This document shows, in pieces, positions 1 to 7,094 of a stretch of DNA of 64,000 nt. The position numbers and the translations under genes are program-made. The DNA comes from Flagellimonas okinawensis. Its GTDB lineage: Bacteria; Bacteroidota; Bacteroidia; Flavobacteriales; Flavobacteriaceae. Positions within the stretch are counted from its first letter, which is position 1; every line of letters begins with the position of its first letter. The notes beneath the pieces were generated by a model. That model was not told the origin of the DNA. It saw only the letters and a list, made by a program, of their open reading frames with translations, and ran no database searches. The stretch spans positions 1-64,000 of the forward strand of contig NZ_JARFVA010000011.1 in the NCBI RefSeq assembly GCF_029194005.1. Reading direction: 5' to 3'.

Positions 1-8
1 TTCATTAC

Positions 9-22
9 TGTCCCATTAAAAT
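9..22 (+). repeat. IS left terminal inverted repeat
   Basis: TGTCCCATTAAAAT; its exact reverse complement is found at 1298-1311. It defines the left end of the IS4-family element. Confidence 0.85.
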
Positions 23-124
23 CTAAAATAGTTCTTTGAAATATTTGAAATATAGTTAGTTACAGAGGTTTTTCGATTAAACGGATTTCAATTTTAACTT
101 TTGCAATTCTTATACAGATTTGCA

Positions 125-1288
125 ATGCATAAAGACAAATTCGTTTTCTCACAGCTTGTTTCCTTTTTGGATAGAAACAAGTTCAATTATATTGTTCGTA
201 CCTATCGGGGGGATAAATATGTGAAGCACTTCACCTGCTGGAACCAGTTGCTCGCTTTGATGTTCGGCCAGCTCTCCAATCGTGAAAGCCTTAGGGATCT
301 GGTAATCGCACTTGATGCCCACCGATCCAAATGTTATCATTTGGGAATGGGGAAGAATGTCTCTAAATCATCTTTGGCAAGGGCCAATCAGGACAGGGAT
401 TACCATATCTTTGAGGAGTATGCCTACTATTTGGTAAATCAGGCCAGAGAAACCAGAACTACCAACATCTTCGATCTGAGTGGCCACGTCTATGCTTTCG
501 ATTCGACAACGATCGACCTGTGTCTTTCCGTATTCTGGTGGGCAAAGTTCCGAAGGAGAAAAGGTGGCATCAAAGTACACACCTTGTATGATGTGGAAAC
601 ACAGATACCGGCATTTTTTCATATTACCGAAGCTTCAGTACACGACTCAAAGGTTATGAAAGAAATTCCTTATGAACCAGGGTCCTACTATATATTTGAT
701 CGAGCCTATAACAACTTTAAGATGCTGTATAAAATCCATCAGATAGGTGCTTACTTTGTGATCAGGGCAAAGAATAACCTGCAGTACAGATCCATCAAGT
801 GGAAACGCAGATTGCCCAGGAACGTGCTTTCAGATCTGACCATTGGGTTGACTGGATTTTACCCAAAGCAGTACTATCCTGGGTCACTGCGGCTTGTCAG
901 ATACTGGGATGAACTACAACAACGGGAGTTCGTCTTTTTGACCAATGCTACTCACATCTCAGCCCTACAGGTTGCTGAACTTTATAAGAACCGCTGGCAG
1001 GTAGAGCTGTTCTTCAAATGGCTGAAACAACACCTTAAAATCAAAAAGTTCTGGGGTACTACCGAGAATGCCGTGCGAATCCAGATCTATGCTGCCATCT
1101 GCACCTATTGTTTGGTGGCCATCGTTCAGCACGATATGAAACTGGAGAGAAGTACTTATGAAGTGCTGCAGATATTAAGCATCTCCCTGACCGATAAAAC
1201 GAACCTTCGGGAACTCTTTAGCAAAACTAAATTTCAAAATGACAAAGAACGAAATAGGCTTAATGGGCCAAATTTATTTAATTTTTAA
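125..1288 (+). CDS. IS4-family transposase (DDE, DUF4372-type N-terminus)
   Basis: Cut-and-paste transposase of the surrounding insertion sequence. The frame opens at a TTG at 101, but the ATG at 125 gives the usual family N-terminus (an MxKxKFVFxQL pattern followed by YVKHFTCWNQL), so I start there, giving 387 aa. Counting from the TTG, the catalytic aspartates are D134 (YAFDST) and D200 (YIFDRAY). The IS4 signature Y-(2)-R-(3)-E-(6)-K is complete at Y295, R298, E302 and K309. Length and domain order (DUF4372-like, then DDE_Tnp_1) match full-length members, with no frameshift. The reading frame ends 10 bp before the right inverted repeat. Confidence 0.93.
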   Translation: MHKDKFVFSQLVSFLDRNKFNYIVRTYRGDKYVKHFTCWNQLLALMFGQLSNRESLRDLVIALDAHRSKCYHLGMGKNVSKSSLARANQDRDYHIFEEYAYYLVNQARETRTTNIFDLSGHVYAFDSTTIDLCLSVFWWAKFRRRKGGIKVHTLYDVETQIPAFFHITEASVHDSKVMKEIPYEPGSYYIFDRAYNNFKMLYKIHQIGAYFVIRAKNNLQYRSIKWKRRLPRNVLSDLTIGLTGFYPKQYYPGSLRLVRYWDELQQREFVFLTNATHISALQVAELYKNRWQVELFFKWLKQHLKIKKFWGTTENAVRIQIYAAICTYCLVAIVQHDMKLERSTYEVLQILSISLTDKTNLRELFSKTKFQNDKERNRLNGPNLFNF

Positions 1289-1297
1289 AACGTCCCA

Positions 1298-1311
1298 ATT
1301 TTAATGGGACA
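1298..1311 (-). repeat. IS right terminal inverted repeat
   Basis: ATTTTAATGGGACA, the exact reverse complement of 9-22. Together with GTCCCA at 1292-1297 it also forms a hairpin just after the transposase stop, which could limit read-through out of the element. Confidence 0.85.
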
Positions 1312-1893
1312 CTAGTGTTGATACTTAATACTTTCATAATCCCCCATGCCCATATTGATCTTTAGATAGGGCTTTCCCATCATAGGCTCCACCTTTTCCA
1401 CATTGTCGATGATTTCATTGCAACGCTTTTTATAGCTTTCAAATTCATGAAGGATTCTCTCGTGCTCAACTTTTGGAACAGTGTTTCTAGACTCCAAAAA
1501 ATCCATTCGCTCTTCCTGTATCTTGATTGGTTCACGTTTAGGTTTCCTCCCATCCTTTACATAGGCTTCATAAAGGATGAGTACCATTTCATAGGTGGGC
1601 CTGATACTGGTCTTTTCCATGTTCTTGATAATGGCGATGAGCCTATCGAATTTTTTCATCATCTGACGCTCCAATTTTTTGATGCTGTCAAGGATGACCT
1701 TTGTTCCCTCTCCAAAAGGATCAAGGTTGTTCTCCTTGAAGTATTGTATCATTCCTTCCAAAACCTCGCTATGGGATTTGTTGAACCTTTTGGAATAGCT
1801 GCGAAAGCGTGTGGCCGTTTCCTTCTTTACGGTGATATTGGAATAACCCCCCGTCCCTTTCTTTATTTTACCGTTGGTTGATTGCTTTTCCAT
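1312..1893 (-). CDS. BfmA/BtgA-family mobilization protein
   Basis: Predicted accessory DNA-binding mobilization protein, 193 aa. The N-terminal half matches the BfmA/BtgA pattern as I know it: ITVKKETATRFRSYSKRFNKSHSE (about residues 20-43) followed by a helical stretch ending in IIKNMEK (about 87-93). The C-terminal third is a charged helix (HERILHEFESYKK). In this family the protein works with a relaxase encoded downstream, here towards coordinate 1. That place is taken by the IS element, so the relaxase, if present, lies beyond the window. The TAG stop occupies 1312-1314, directly against the IS end at 1311, so the native C-terminus may have been altered by the insertion. Family assignment is fairly sure; intactness is uncertain. 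Confidence 0.75.
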   Translation of the reverse strand: MEKQSTNGKIKKGTGGYSNITVKKETATRFRSYSKRFNKSHSEVLEGMIQYFKENNLDPFGEGTKVILDSIKKLERQMMKKFDRLIAIIKNMEKTSIRPTYEMVLILYEAYVKDGRKPKREPIKIQEERMDFLESRNTVPKVEHERILHEFESYKKRCNEIIDNVEKVEPMMGKPYLKINMGMGDYESIKYQH

Positions 1894-2353
1894 AAGTGCG
1901 ATTTTGTTTTTTTAGTGAAATTGTGTCAATTTTTTCGTCAAAAATTTCCAGTGTTTATGGGGCTTCCCAAAGGGTTTACTGTAGATTTCGGAAAAGCCTA
2001 CTGTAGCCCTTGATTTTGCACAGTATTCCAAAATCTGTTCAATTGACTGGTTTTCAACTTGTTGAAGACCCGAAAACAACCGTGATGGCGCAATCTGCGC
2101 ATCACCCTCTTGCTATTCCTTCGTCCCGCAAGCGGGACCAAATGAATACAGCATGATTGAAAATCAGCTGCCCTATAAATTTTCTTTGGTTTGTACGGAC
2201 TTTAGGAAAGTCAAATCAATTATTTATTTGCCGCACAAATTATGCTTGAAAGCATATTATAAATATAACCTTTTTACTAAAAGAAAAATACGTTGTGAAT
2301 TGATGAATGGTAATATGAACTGATTTGAATAGTTATTTTTTTAGATATAACAA
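1894..2353. other. Non-coding region upstream of the mobilization gene (possible oriT/regulatory region)
   Basis: About 460 bases with no supportable gene. It is rich in repeats: ACTGTAG occurs twice near 1978-2006, a TTCAAC-TT-GTTGAA inverted repeat lies at 2053-2066, and GTCCCGC-AA-GCGGGAC at 2123-2138. Its place directly upstream of a mobilization gene, and the GC-rich dyad in AT-rich surroundings, suggest an origin of transfer or autoregulatory operators. That is inference from position and structure only. Confidence 0.4.
2123..2138. repeat. GC-rich inverted repeat (7-bp arms, AA spacer)
   Basis: GTCCCGC AA GCGGGAC: a perfect dyad standing out as GC-rich in AT-rich sequence 230 bp upstream of the mobilization gene. 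It has no T-run on either side, so a terminator role is unlikely; it could be an oriT hairpin or a protein-binding site. Confidence 0.6.
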
Positions 2354-3313
2354 TCACTTATTTATTAATCCATACAATACGAATGGCAAAATAATTGAGC
2401 CAAATGTAAGTGCCATTGAATATATGAAATCAGTTACACCCCCGTCCCTATCAGTCTTCGGTTCTTTCTTAAATAATCCTTTGTATATTCTTCGAAGAGG
2501 CCATTGCAACATTAAAAAAGTTAATGGCATTAAGGTAAATGGCCCTAACTTTTCAGTTAATGTTTTTGGAAAATTATTTACAAAATCCCCCCCATAAACC
2601 ATCAATACAATTGCTATTGCAAAACAACCTAGATACAGAATATCTTTTTTAAGCATTTCATTATCAATAAAAAACCAAATAGAAACTCCGGCATATAAAA
2701 ACCAAGTTGCTCTTTCTTTTTCAAGCATGTCTCTATCTCCATTGATATACAGAAAATGAAATATTAATAGTATGAAGAGTACCAAAGATATTATGGTAAA
2801 CCTTCCTTCAATGGTTTTAAAGAATTGCTTCTTATCAAAATAGACACTCGCTTTTTTAGAAACTATAATAGAATCTATCGGTGATGTGCTTACTGGTGTT
2901 AACTTAAAAAATTCTGGAATGCTGGAATTAACTTTTTTTATTCCACCACCAAAGTCAATCTTGAAATGAATATTATTTTCTGTAACCACATAAACGTTAT
3001 CATATTCAGTATCATCAGAAGGAATATAAATCAATATGTCCTGACCTTTAAAATTACTACTCTCATCACCTCCTGTATATCCCAATATTTCTATGGCCCC
3101 CTTTATATCTTCAGGGTACTTTAAATAGTTAATTAAGAAAAAGAACAATTGGTTAGAGAGGTTATTAACTTCTATCTGGATTGAGTCTTCAACTTGGAAC
3201 AGATTAATGGTCAATTTGCTATCTAAACTTTCGAAATACAAATCAATCCATTGTCTGATAGCCAACTTTAGATTCTTCTCAGAATAGCCTTTTACATTAA
3301 TCAATCCTTCCAT
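2354..3313 (-). CDS. Unrecognised membrane protein, 5 predicted TM segments
   Basis: 319 aa, not recognised. Residues 1-165 are hydrophilic (an amphipathic start, then a strand-rich part around ILIYIPSDDTEYDNVYVV). The C-terminal half has hydrophobic stretches near 170-190, 205-220, 226-245, 256-272 and 295-316. It is the last of four co-directional small genes and starts 4 bp after the stop of the gene before it, so they probably form one operon. The DNA is visibly AT-richer than the core genes to the right, consistent with acquired DNA. I cannot give a function. Confidence 0.7.
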   Translation of the reverse strand: MEGLINVKGYSEKNLKLAIRQWIDLYFESLDSKLTINLFQVEDSIQIEVNNLSNQLFFFLINYLKYPEDIKGAIEILGYTGGDESSNFKGQDILIYIPSDDTEYDNVYVVTENNIHFKIDFGGGIKKVNSSIPEFFKLTPVSTSPIDSIIVSKKASVYFDKKQFFKTIEGRFTIISLVLFILLIFHFLYINGDRDMLEKERATWFLYAGVSIWFFIDNEMLKKDILYLGCFAIAIVLMVYGGDFVNNFPKTLTEKLGPFTLMPLTFLMLQWPLRRIYKGLFKKEPKTDRDGGVTDFIYSMALTFGSIILPFVLYGLINK

Positions 3314-3317
3314 TATT

Positions 3318-3722
3318 CTAATAGTTATGCTGTACTTCTCGAATTAGCCCATAATAGGCTTCAGAAAACAAACGTATCTCCCTTTCTTCATGATACCTTG
3401 TATATAATTCCATAAACAGCCTCAAAACAAAGTATAATATCACAAGTGTCCAGTTGGAAATTACAAACGCTAAAATCAAAGAAGTCAAAACCCCAAAAAT
3501 ATTAAAGGTCTTGACCAAAATTTTCAAAGATTTTATAAAGTCTGTTTCAACAACGAATTCATTCTTTTCGTTCAATTTTCCCTTAACTCTGTAAAACTTA
3601 TGAGATTTTAGCCTTACCAATTCGAATTCCTTCATATTGACAAAGCCTTTATATTTTCCGCCTGATACAAGTTTATGTAGGGCTGAAATAGTATAATCTG
3701 TTTTGATTAGTGTAATGCTCAA
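3318..3722 (-). CDS. Unrecognised small membrane protein (2 TM)
   Basis: 134 aa. The frame starts at a TTG (an in-frame stop lies two codons upstream); the next Met is residue 29, so the start is uncertain. Residues 1-70 look strand-rich and soluble (GFVNMKEFELVRLKSHKFYRV). Two hydrophobic segments follow (about 74-90 and 92-106), then a charged tail. This layout, a soluble N-terminus, a two-helix hairpin and an ER-rich tail, is the same as in the 150-aa protein encoded at 3748-4200, so the two may be distant paralogs. Function unknown. Confidence 0.6.
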   Translation of the reverse strand: MSITLIKTDYTISALHKLVSGGKYKGFVNMKEFELVRLKSHKFYRVKGKLNEKNEFVVETDFIKSLKILVKTFNIFGVLTSLILAFVISNWTLVILYFVLRLFMELYTRYHEEREIRLFSEAYYGLIREVQHNY

Positions 3723-3747
3723 AGTTTAATTTTAAGTCTTTCTTTAA

Positions 3748-4200
3748 CTAACTTAAGTAGCTTTTCAACTTATTGAAAAGGATTCTTTCTTGTATTCGAT
3801 ACACAAACCAAAACCATAATAAACCAAAAGGTGTAAGCCATAGCGCCCAAGTTAGAAAAACTTCTTCTGATGCTAACGCTGCAATAATTGCAATTACCAT
3901 AACTGCTAGGAAAAAGTATAATTCAATTCGGATTTTGGTTCTAAGTGAAACTTTTGTCTTGCCTGACTCCGTTTCAATTAAATTGGCATAGCCTTTTATT
4001 CCATCTGCAAACCCTGGATTAAATTTTACCATTATTGTTCCCACCGAAAAGTTGGATAAAAATTTAAATGATTGATAGTCTATCCATTCAACTCTAAATT
4101 TTTGGTTATTCTGAAACCTTAATTTTTCTTCTAATTGCTCAATGGTCCCATTGAAAAAGAATTCATCCTTTAAAACTATCCAAGGAAATACCTCATTCAT
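3748..4200 (-). CDS. Unrecognised small membrane protein (2 TM)
   Basis: 150 aa. The soluble N-terminal part (about 1-90) includes FNGTIEQLEEKL and a KGYANLIETESG strand region. Two TM segments follow at roughly 94-111 and 114-132, then a charged tail (RIQERILFNKLKSYL). Its ATG overlaps the stop of the upstream gene by one base (TAATG), implying translational coupling. Family not recognised; layout parallels the 134-aa neighbour. Confidence 0.65.
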   Translation of the reverse strand: MNEVFPWIVLKDEFFFNGTIEQLEEKLRFQNNQKFRVEWIDYQSFKFLSNFSVGTIMVKFNPGFADGIKGYANLIETESGKTKVSLRTKIRIELYFFLAVMVIAIIAALASEEVFLTWALWLTPFGLLWFWFVYRIQERILFNKLKSYLS

Positions 4201-4703
4201 TATTTTCTTTCAACGATTTCAGAATTAAACATTTTCATGACCAATTTCCCTAATTCTGCATTATCACAATGTGCCGAAATTGTAGATGTAATTTCAAGTC
4301 TATTGATAAACCCAAGTCTAGTTTGAATTCTGAAAGTATTGTTCCTATCCGTTAATCCGCTTACATCAATAAGTGTATAGTTTTTTTCAAAACCCCTCAT
4401 TGATTTTTCTTTACTCACATGAAAAGCCGTGTAACCGTCCTTTTTACTAGATCGCTTTGCATCATATTCTTTTATATCAAATTTCTGGATGTTTCGTTTT
4501 ATCGCTTCTCCAATCAAGTCATAAGAAGAATCAATTTTTAATACTTCACACTCTTCTTGGGAGTATCTGTATCCTTGATTAGGTTCTTTATAAAATGGGG
4601 TGACTATGATTTGTTCATGCTTTTCAGAAATATAAACAAATACATTCTTGATGATTTTTAACTTTGGTTCCTGTGGAGAGAATGTTATACTCTTTATTTT
4701 CAT
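4200..4703 (-). CDS. Unrecognised soluble protein, first gene of a small operon
   Basis: 167 aa, no signal peptide or TM segment. It looks mixed alpha/beta (KSITFSPQEPKLKIIKN near the start, TRLGFINRLEITSTISAHCD near the end). It starts the four-gene minus-strand set 4703-2354 and is coupled to the next gene by a TAATG overlap. Only 18 bp separate its start from the divergent small gene at 4722. Not recognised. Confidence 0.65.
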   Translation of the reverse strand: MKIKSITFSPQEPKLKIIKNVFVYISEKHEQIIVTPFYKEPNQGYRYSQEECEVLKIDSSYDLIGEAIKRNIQKFDIKEYDAKRSSKKDGYTAFHVSKEKSMRGFEKNYTLIDVSGLTDRNNTFRIQTRLGFINRLEITSTISAHCDNAELGKLVMKMFNSEIVERK

Positions 4704-4721
4704 GTTTAAATATTCCTGAAA

Positions 4722-5009
4722 ATGTACGAAAAACCAAGTAAATCAAAGATTATAAAAAACCTAAAAGACGAATTTTCGATGTTTGGCAATGGGGTTCTTA
4801 TTATTCTTGGGATTATATTGTTTCTTGGATTGATAATACTTTTTATAAAGTTGTTTTCGTATATCTGGGAATATTATACCTCACCACAATTCAGAAAAGA
4901 TAATCTAGAGCTACAAACAGCTATTTGTGTTATTCTGCCCATGATTTTGGCCTCAATATGTTTGAATGTATTTAATCGAATTAAAAAACGCCTTAAAAAC
5001 AAAGTTTGA
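4722..5009 (+). CDS. Unrecognised 2-TM small protein
   Basis: 95 aa. A charged N-terminus (KPSKSKIIKNLKDEF) is followed by a strong hydrophobic segment (about 24-45, VLIILGIILFLGLIILFIK), a loop and a second segment (about 65-82), ending in basic residues. It is divergent from the operon at 4703 with an 18-bp gap, too short for two ordinary promoters, so the true start could be the internal Met at residue 20. Coding status is plausible from the clear membrane layout but not certain. Confidence 0.5.
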   Translation: MYEKPSKSKIIKNLKDEFSMFGNGVLIILGIILFLGLIILFIKLFSYIWEYYTSPQFRKDNLELQTAICVILPMILASICLNVFNRIKKRLKNKV

Positions 5010-5125
5010 CAATTTCAATGAAGAAGAGATAGAACTAAATATTAAACCAAGTGAAATCAAGATAAATCGATTCAAGATTTGACAAATAGGCTATTATCGT
5101 GTTAAATACTGTTAAAAAATGAGGT

Positions 5126-5145
5126 GTTTGCAAATTGTTTGCAAA
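5126..5145. repeat. Direct repeat GTTTGCAAA x2 beside tRNA-Arg
   Basis: GTTTGCAAA occurs at 5126-5134 and 5137-5145, starts 11 bp apart (about one helical turn); each copy contains the palindrome TTTGCAAA. It lies 49 bp beyond the 3' end of the tRNA-Arg gene, at the junction between AT-rich accessory DNA and core genes. An arm- or core-type integrase site is a reasonable guess; no integrase gene is visible here. Confidence 0.45.
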
Positions 5146-5180
5146 AAAATAGGCCTCAGAAAGAGAAACTCTCTGAGGCC
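5144..5180 (-). terminator. Rho-independent terminator of tRNA-Arg
   Basis: Read on the minus strand, GGCCTCAGA pairs with TCTGAGGCC (9 bp; arms 5172-5180 and 5152-5160) and is followed by TATTTTTTT. It lies just downstream of the tRNA, on the tRNA's strand. Confidence 0.8.
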
Positions 5181-5193
5181 CTATGAATACTAG

Positions 5194-5267
5194 TGATCGC
5201 GGAAGGATTCGAACCTTCGACCGTCTGCTTAGAAGGCAGATGCTCTATCCAGCTGAGCTACGCGACC
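5194..5267 (-). tRNA. tRNA-Arg (anticodon TCT)
   Basis: The minus strand folds as a full cloverleaf. The acceptor GGTCGCG pairs with CGCGATC (one G-T), discriminator A at 5194. The anticodon stem TCTGC/GCAGA encloses loop CTTCTAA, giving anticodon TCT (reads AGA/AGG). The T-loop is GGTTCGAATCC. No CCA is encoded. A TATCTTTG -7 box and a strong terminator bracket it. The 3' side faces the accessory segment, the usual arrangement when an element has integrated into a tRNA gene. Confidence 0.97.
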
Positions 5268-5281
5268 AAACTTTGCGGGTG

Positions 5282-5289
5282 CAAAGATA
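5282..5289 (-). promoter_or_regulatory. tRNA-Arg promoter -7 element
   Basis: TATCTTTG on the minus strand, a perfect Bacteroidota TAnnTTTG element, 15 bp before the tRNA 5' end. No clear -33 TTG is seen at the ideal spacing. Confidence 0.65.
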
Positions 5290-5372
5290 CTAATGTAACC
5301 GGTTGTAAAAAATATTTTTTTGATTTCTTGCAATTTTTATCAAAAAACCCCATCGACCAGCTCCATCAATTT

Positions 5373-6245
5373 TTACTTAAACCCTATCTCTTTCAATCCT
5401 TTATGGCTGATTTCGATAACTTCCAAAGGTTTTTTGTCCCAGGTCATATCCTGCTCAACGAAATATTTTACCATACCGGAAGTGTCCTTTTTATCCAAAA
5501 TCCTCTTAAAATCAATGGTACCTTCCCCTACCGGAGCAAATTTACCTTCTTCATCCATATCCTTTACATGCCATAATTTGAACCTTCCCGGATACTTCTC
5601 AAAATAAGCCACAGGATCTGCTTCTGCCCTGGTTACCCAGTAAAGGTCCATTTGGAAGTTTACATATTTAGGGTCGGTGTTTTCCAACAGATAGTCGATC
5701 GGCTTAATGCCATCCTCGTTGTCCTTGTACTCAAAATCGTGATTGTGATAAAGTAATTTTAATCCCACTGCCTCACATTTCTTGCCCAAAGTGGTCAAGA
5801 TATCAGCAAAATCTTCCATAGAACCTTTCATGCCCATTGTTCTTTCCTCGCGGTTAAAAGTGAACATACCCATTGGTGGTACCGGAATGGTAAAATATTC
5901 AAACCCTGCCGCTTTGGTATCTGCGATCAATTGGTCTGCATTTTCCATAGTCACCATGCCCATATGTGTGCTGACAGGGGTCAATCCAATACTTTCCAAA
6001 TAGGATTTGAATTCCTGTGGTTCCATTCCATAGAACTTACCTTCGTTGTATCCAGCAGCTTCGATATACGCATAACCGGCATCGGCCACTTTCTGCAAAG
6101 TTGTTTTGGCATCTTCGCCCATGTTATCCCTGACCGTGTAAAGCGCAAGACCACCAAAGCTATCCTGGGCGTAAAACGATAATGTAAAAACCAAAGTGAA
6201 AATAAGGGTGAATATCCCTTTCTGAGTTAAATTTCTGTTCATCAT
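5373..6245 (-). CDS. Secreted sugar phosphate isomerase/epimerase-like protein (TIM barrel)
   Basis: 290 aa. The signal peptide spans about residues 1-26 (hydrophobic TLIFTLVFTLSFYA). It is followed by the xylose-isomerase-like (AP endonuclease 2) fold: GLALYTVRD at the first strand, AGYAYIEAAGY, HMGM, LLYHNHDFEY with the metal-site type His/His/Asp cluster (about 168-176), NFQMDLYWV and LWHVKDMD (about 228-235). In this family the fold isomerises or epimerises sugars and often works with Gfo/Idh/MocA oxidoreductases; one is encoded far away at 61184, so a link is only possible. Substrate unknown. Monocistronic by context. Start Met1 or Met2. Confidence 0.85.
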   Translation of the reverse strand: MMNRNLTQKGIFTLIFTLVFTLSFYAQDSFGGLALYTVRDNMGEDAKTTLQKVADAGYAYIEAAGYNEGKFYGMEPQEFKSYLESIGLTPVSTHMGMVTMENADQLIADTKAAGFEYFTIPVPPMGMFTFNREERTMGMKGSMEDFADILTTLGKKCEAVGLKLLYHNHDFEYKDNEDGIKPIDYLLENTDPKYVNFQMDLYWVTRAEADPVAYFEKYPGRFKLWHVKDMDEEGKFAPVGEGTIDFKRILDKKDTSGMVKYFVEQDMTWDKKPLEVIEISHKGLKEIGFK

Positions 6246-6347
6246 TGTAGTTTGTAGTTAATTGCGGTTTTTTAAGTAGTACAATATAGGGTTTTCCACA
6301 TTAATATTTTAAGGGGATATTGTTAGAATACAGTTGGTTCGAAGCAT

Positions 6348-6381
6348 AAAAAAACCCGTCATACCTGAGAGTAGTAACGGG
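6348..6381 (-). terminator. Probable terminator of the YceI-porin-YceI operon
   Basis: On the minus strand CCCGT (6381-6377) pairs with ACGGG (6359-6355), followed immediately by a run of T. It is 27 bp past the YceI gene at 6408. The stem is short with a long loop, so the call is moderate. Confidence 0.55.
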
Positions 6382-6407
6382 CTTAAAAACAAATGAGTGC
6401 TATTTTT

Positions 6408-7010
6408 TTAAATTTCATTTAGCCTAAGGGCCAACTTTACCTTTATTTCATCATGTACCTTGATCATTCCCAACACTTTTCGCGGCGGTTCAAGCCCAAA
6501 GTCGGTCAATTTTAGGGCAATGGTGCCATCCACACAAATATTATTGCCCTGTTGCTCACAATACAATTGGGTTTCGTAGTTTCTGGTAACTCCTGCTATT
6601 TTGATTTCCATACCCACCCCGATTTGTTGATTATCAGGTTTTGGTGGGTCAACATAAAGTAGTCTTAGTTCTACCTGAGGATGCTTTTTAGTCTGTAAAA
6701 GCTCACGAAAATCCTTGTTTATGGCCTTTCCCCCACAATCAAAACAATCGTTCGCCAATTTAAGCTGTGCATTTTTGAATTGTATGAGCTCCGCCTTTTC
6801 ATCATAGGTCAACCTAATGGGAAGTTCCAGTTCCTGTAGATTATACTTACAGGTAAACTCGTTCACATTGGTCGTGCCGGAAATAACGACCTCGCTTTCC
6901 GGTGCCACACGAACCTTGGTCTCACGAACCGGATCGGTAAAACCAAGAACGGCTACCACTACGGTAACAATCAAAAGCATTTTGGTGATATGTGGAATGG
7001 AGGTTAACAT
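6408..7010 (-). CDS. YceI-like periplasmic protein
   Basis: 200 aa with an N-terminal hydrophobic export segment (about 10-24, MLLIVTVVVAVLGF). It matches YceI-type lipocalin-like proteins: SEVVISGTTNVNEFTCKY near the start, AINKDFRELLQTKKHPQVEL in the middle, and a C-terminal LTDFGLEPPRKVLGMIKVHDEI, parallel to MTDFNIEPPKALLGTITTGNEI in the other YceI protein of this operon. Family members bind amphiphilic isoprenoid-type ligands in the periplasm. Two cysteines in NDCFDCGGK are unusual for the family. It is the last gene of a three-gene operon and is separated from the porin gene by a perfect 12-bp hairpin. Confidence 0.85.
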   Translation of the reverse strand: MLTSIPHITKMLLIVTVVVAVLGFTDPVRETKVRVAPESEVVISGTTNVNEFTCKYNLQELELPIRLTYDEKAELIQFKNAQLKLANDCFDCGGKAINKDFRELLQTKKHPQVELRLLYVDPPKPDNQQIGVGMEIKIAGVTRNYETQLYCEQQGNNICVDGTIALKLTDFGLEPPRKVLGMIKVHDEIKVKLALRLNEI

Positions 7011-7042
7011 GATGCCTAAATATACTATTTTTTTAAGTTTTG

Positions 7043-7070
7043 AGACCTAGGACATTGCTGTCCTAGGTCT
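7043..7070. repeat. Perfect 12-bp stem-loop inside the operon
   Basis: AGACCTAGGACA, loop TTGC, TGTCCTAGGTCT. It lies between the porin gene and the downstream YceI gene. There is no T-run on either side, so it is more likely an RNA processing or stability element, or a partial attenuator, than a simple terminator. Confidence 0.6.
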
Positions 7071-7094
7071 AATCATAATAAAACCAATCGTATT

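Larger units (their letters stand above)
9..1311 (+). mobile_element. IS4-family insertion sequence, complete
   Basis: A single transposase gene is bounded by perfect 14-bp terminal inverted repeats (9-22 and 1298-1311). The transposase has the DDE plus Y-R-E-K signature of the IS4 family. The element looks intact and possibly active. No target duplication is visible: the 8 bases left of the element do not match those to its right, though the window begins only 8 bases upstream, so a longer duplication is only partly testable. The right end abuts the stop codon of the neighbouring mobilization gene. Confidence 0.88.

Noticed and set aside
1447..1881. 144-codon plus-strand frame over the mobilization gene
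   Set aside because: The minus-strand frame has a recognisable BfmA-like pattern; the plus frame is its shadow.
7043..7070. Perfect hairpin as a rho-independent terminator
   Set aside because: No T-run follows on either strand, so it is listed only as a stem-loop.
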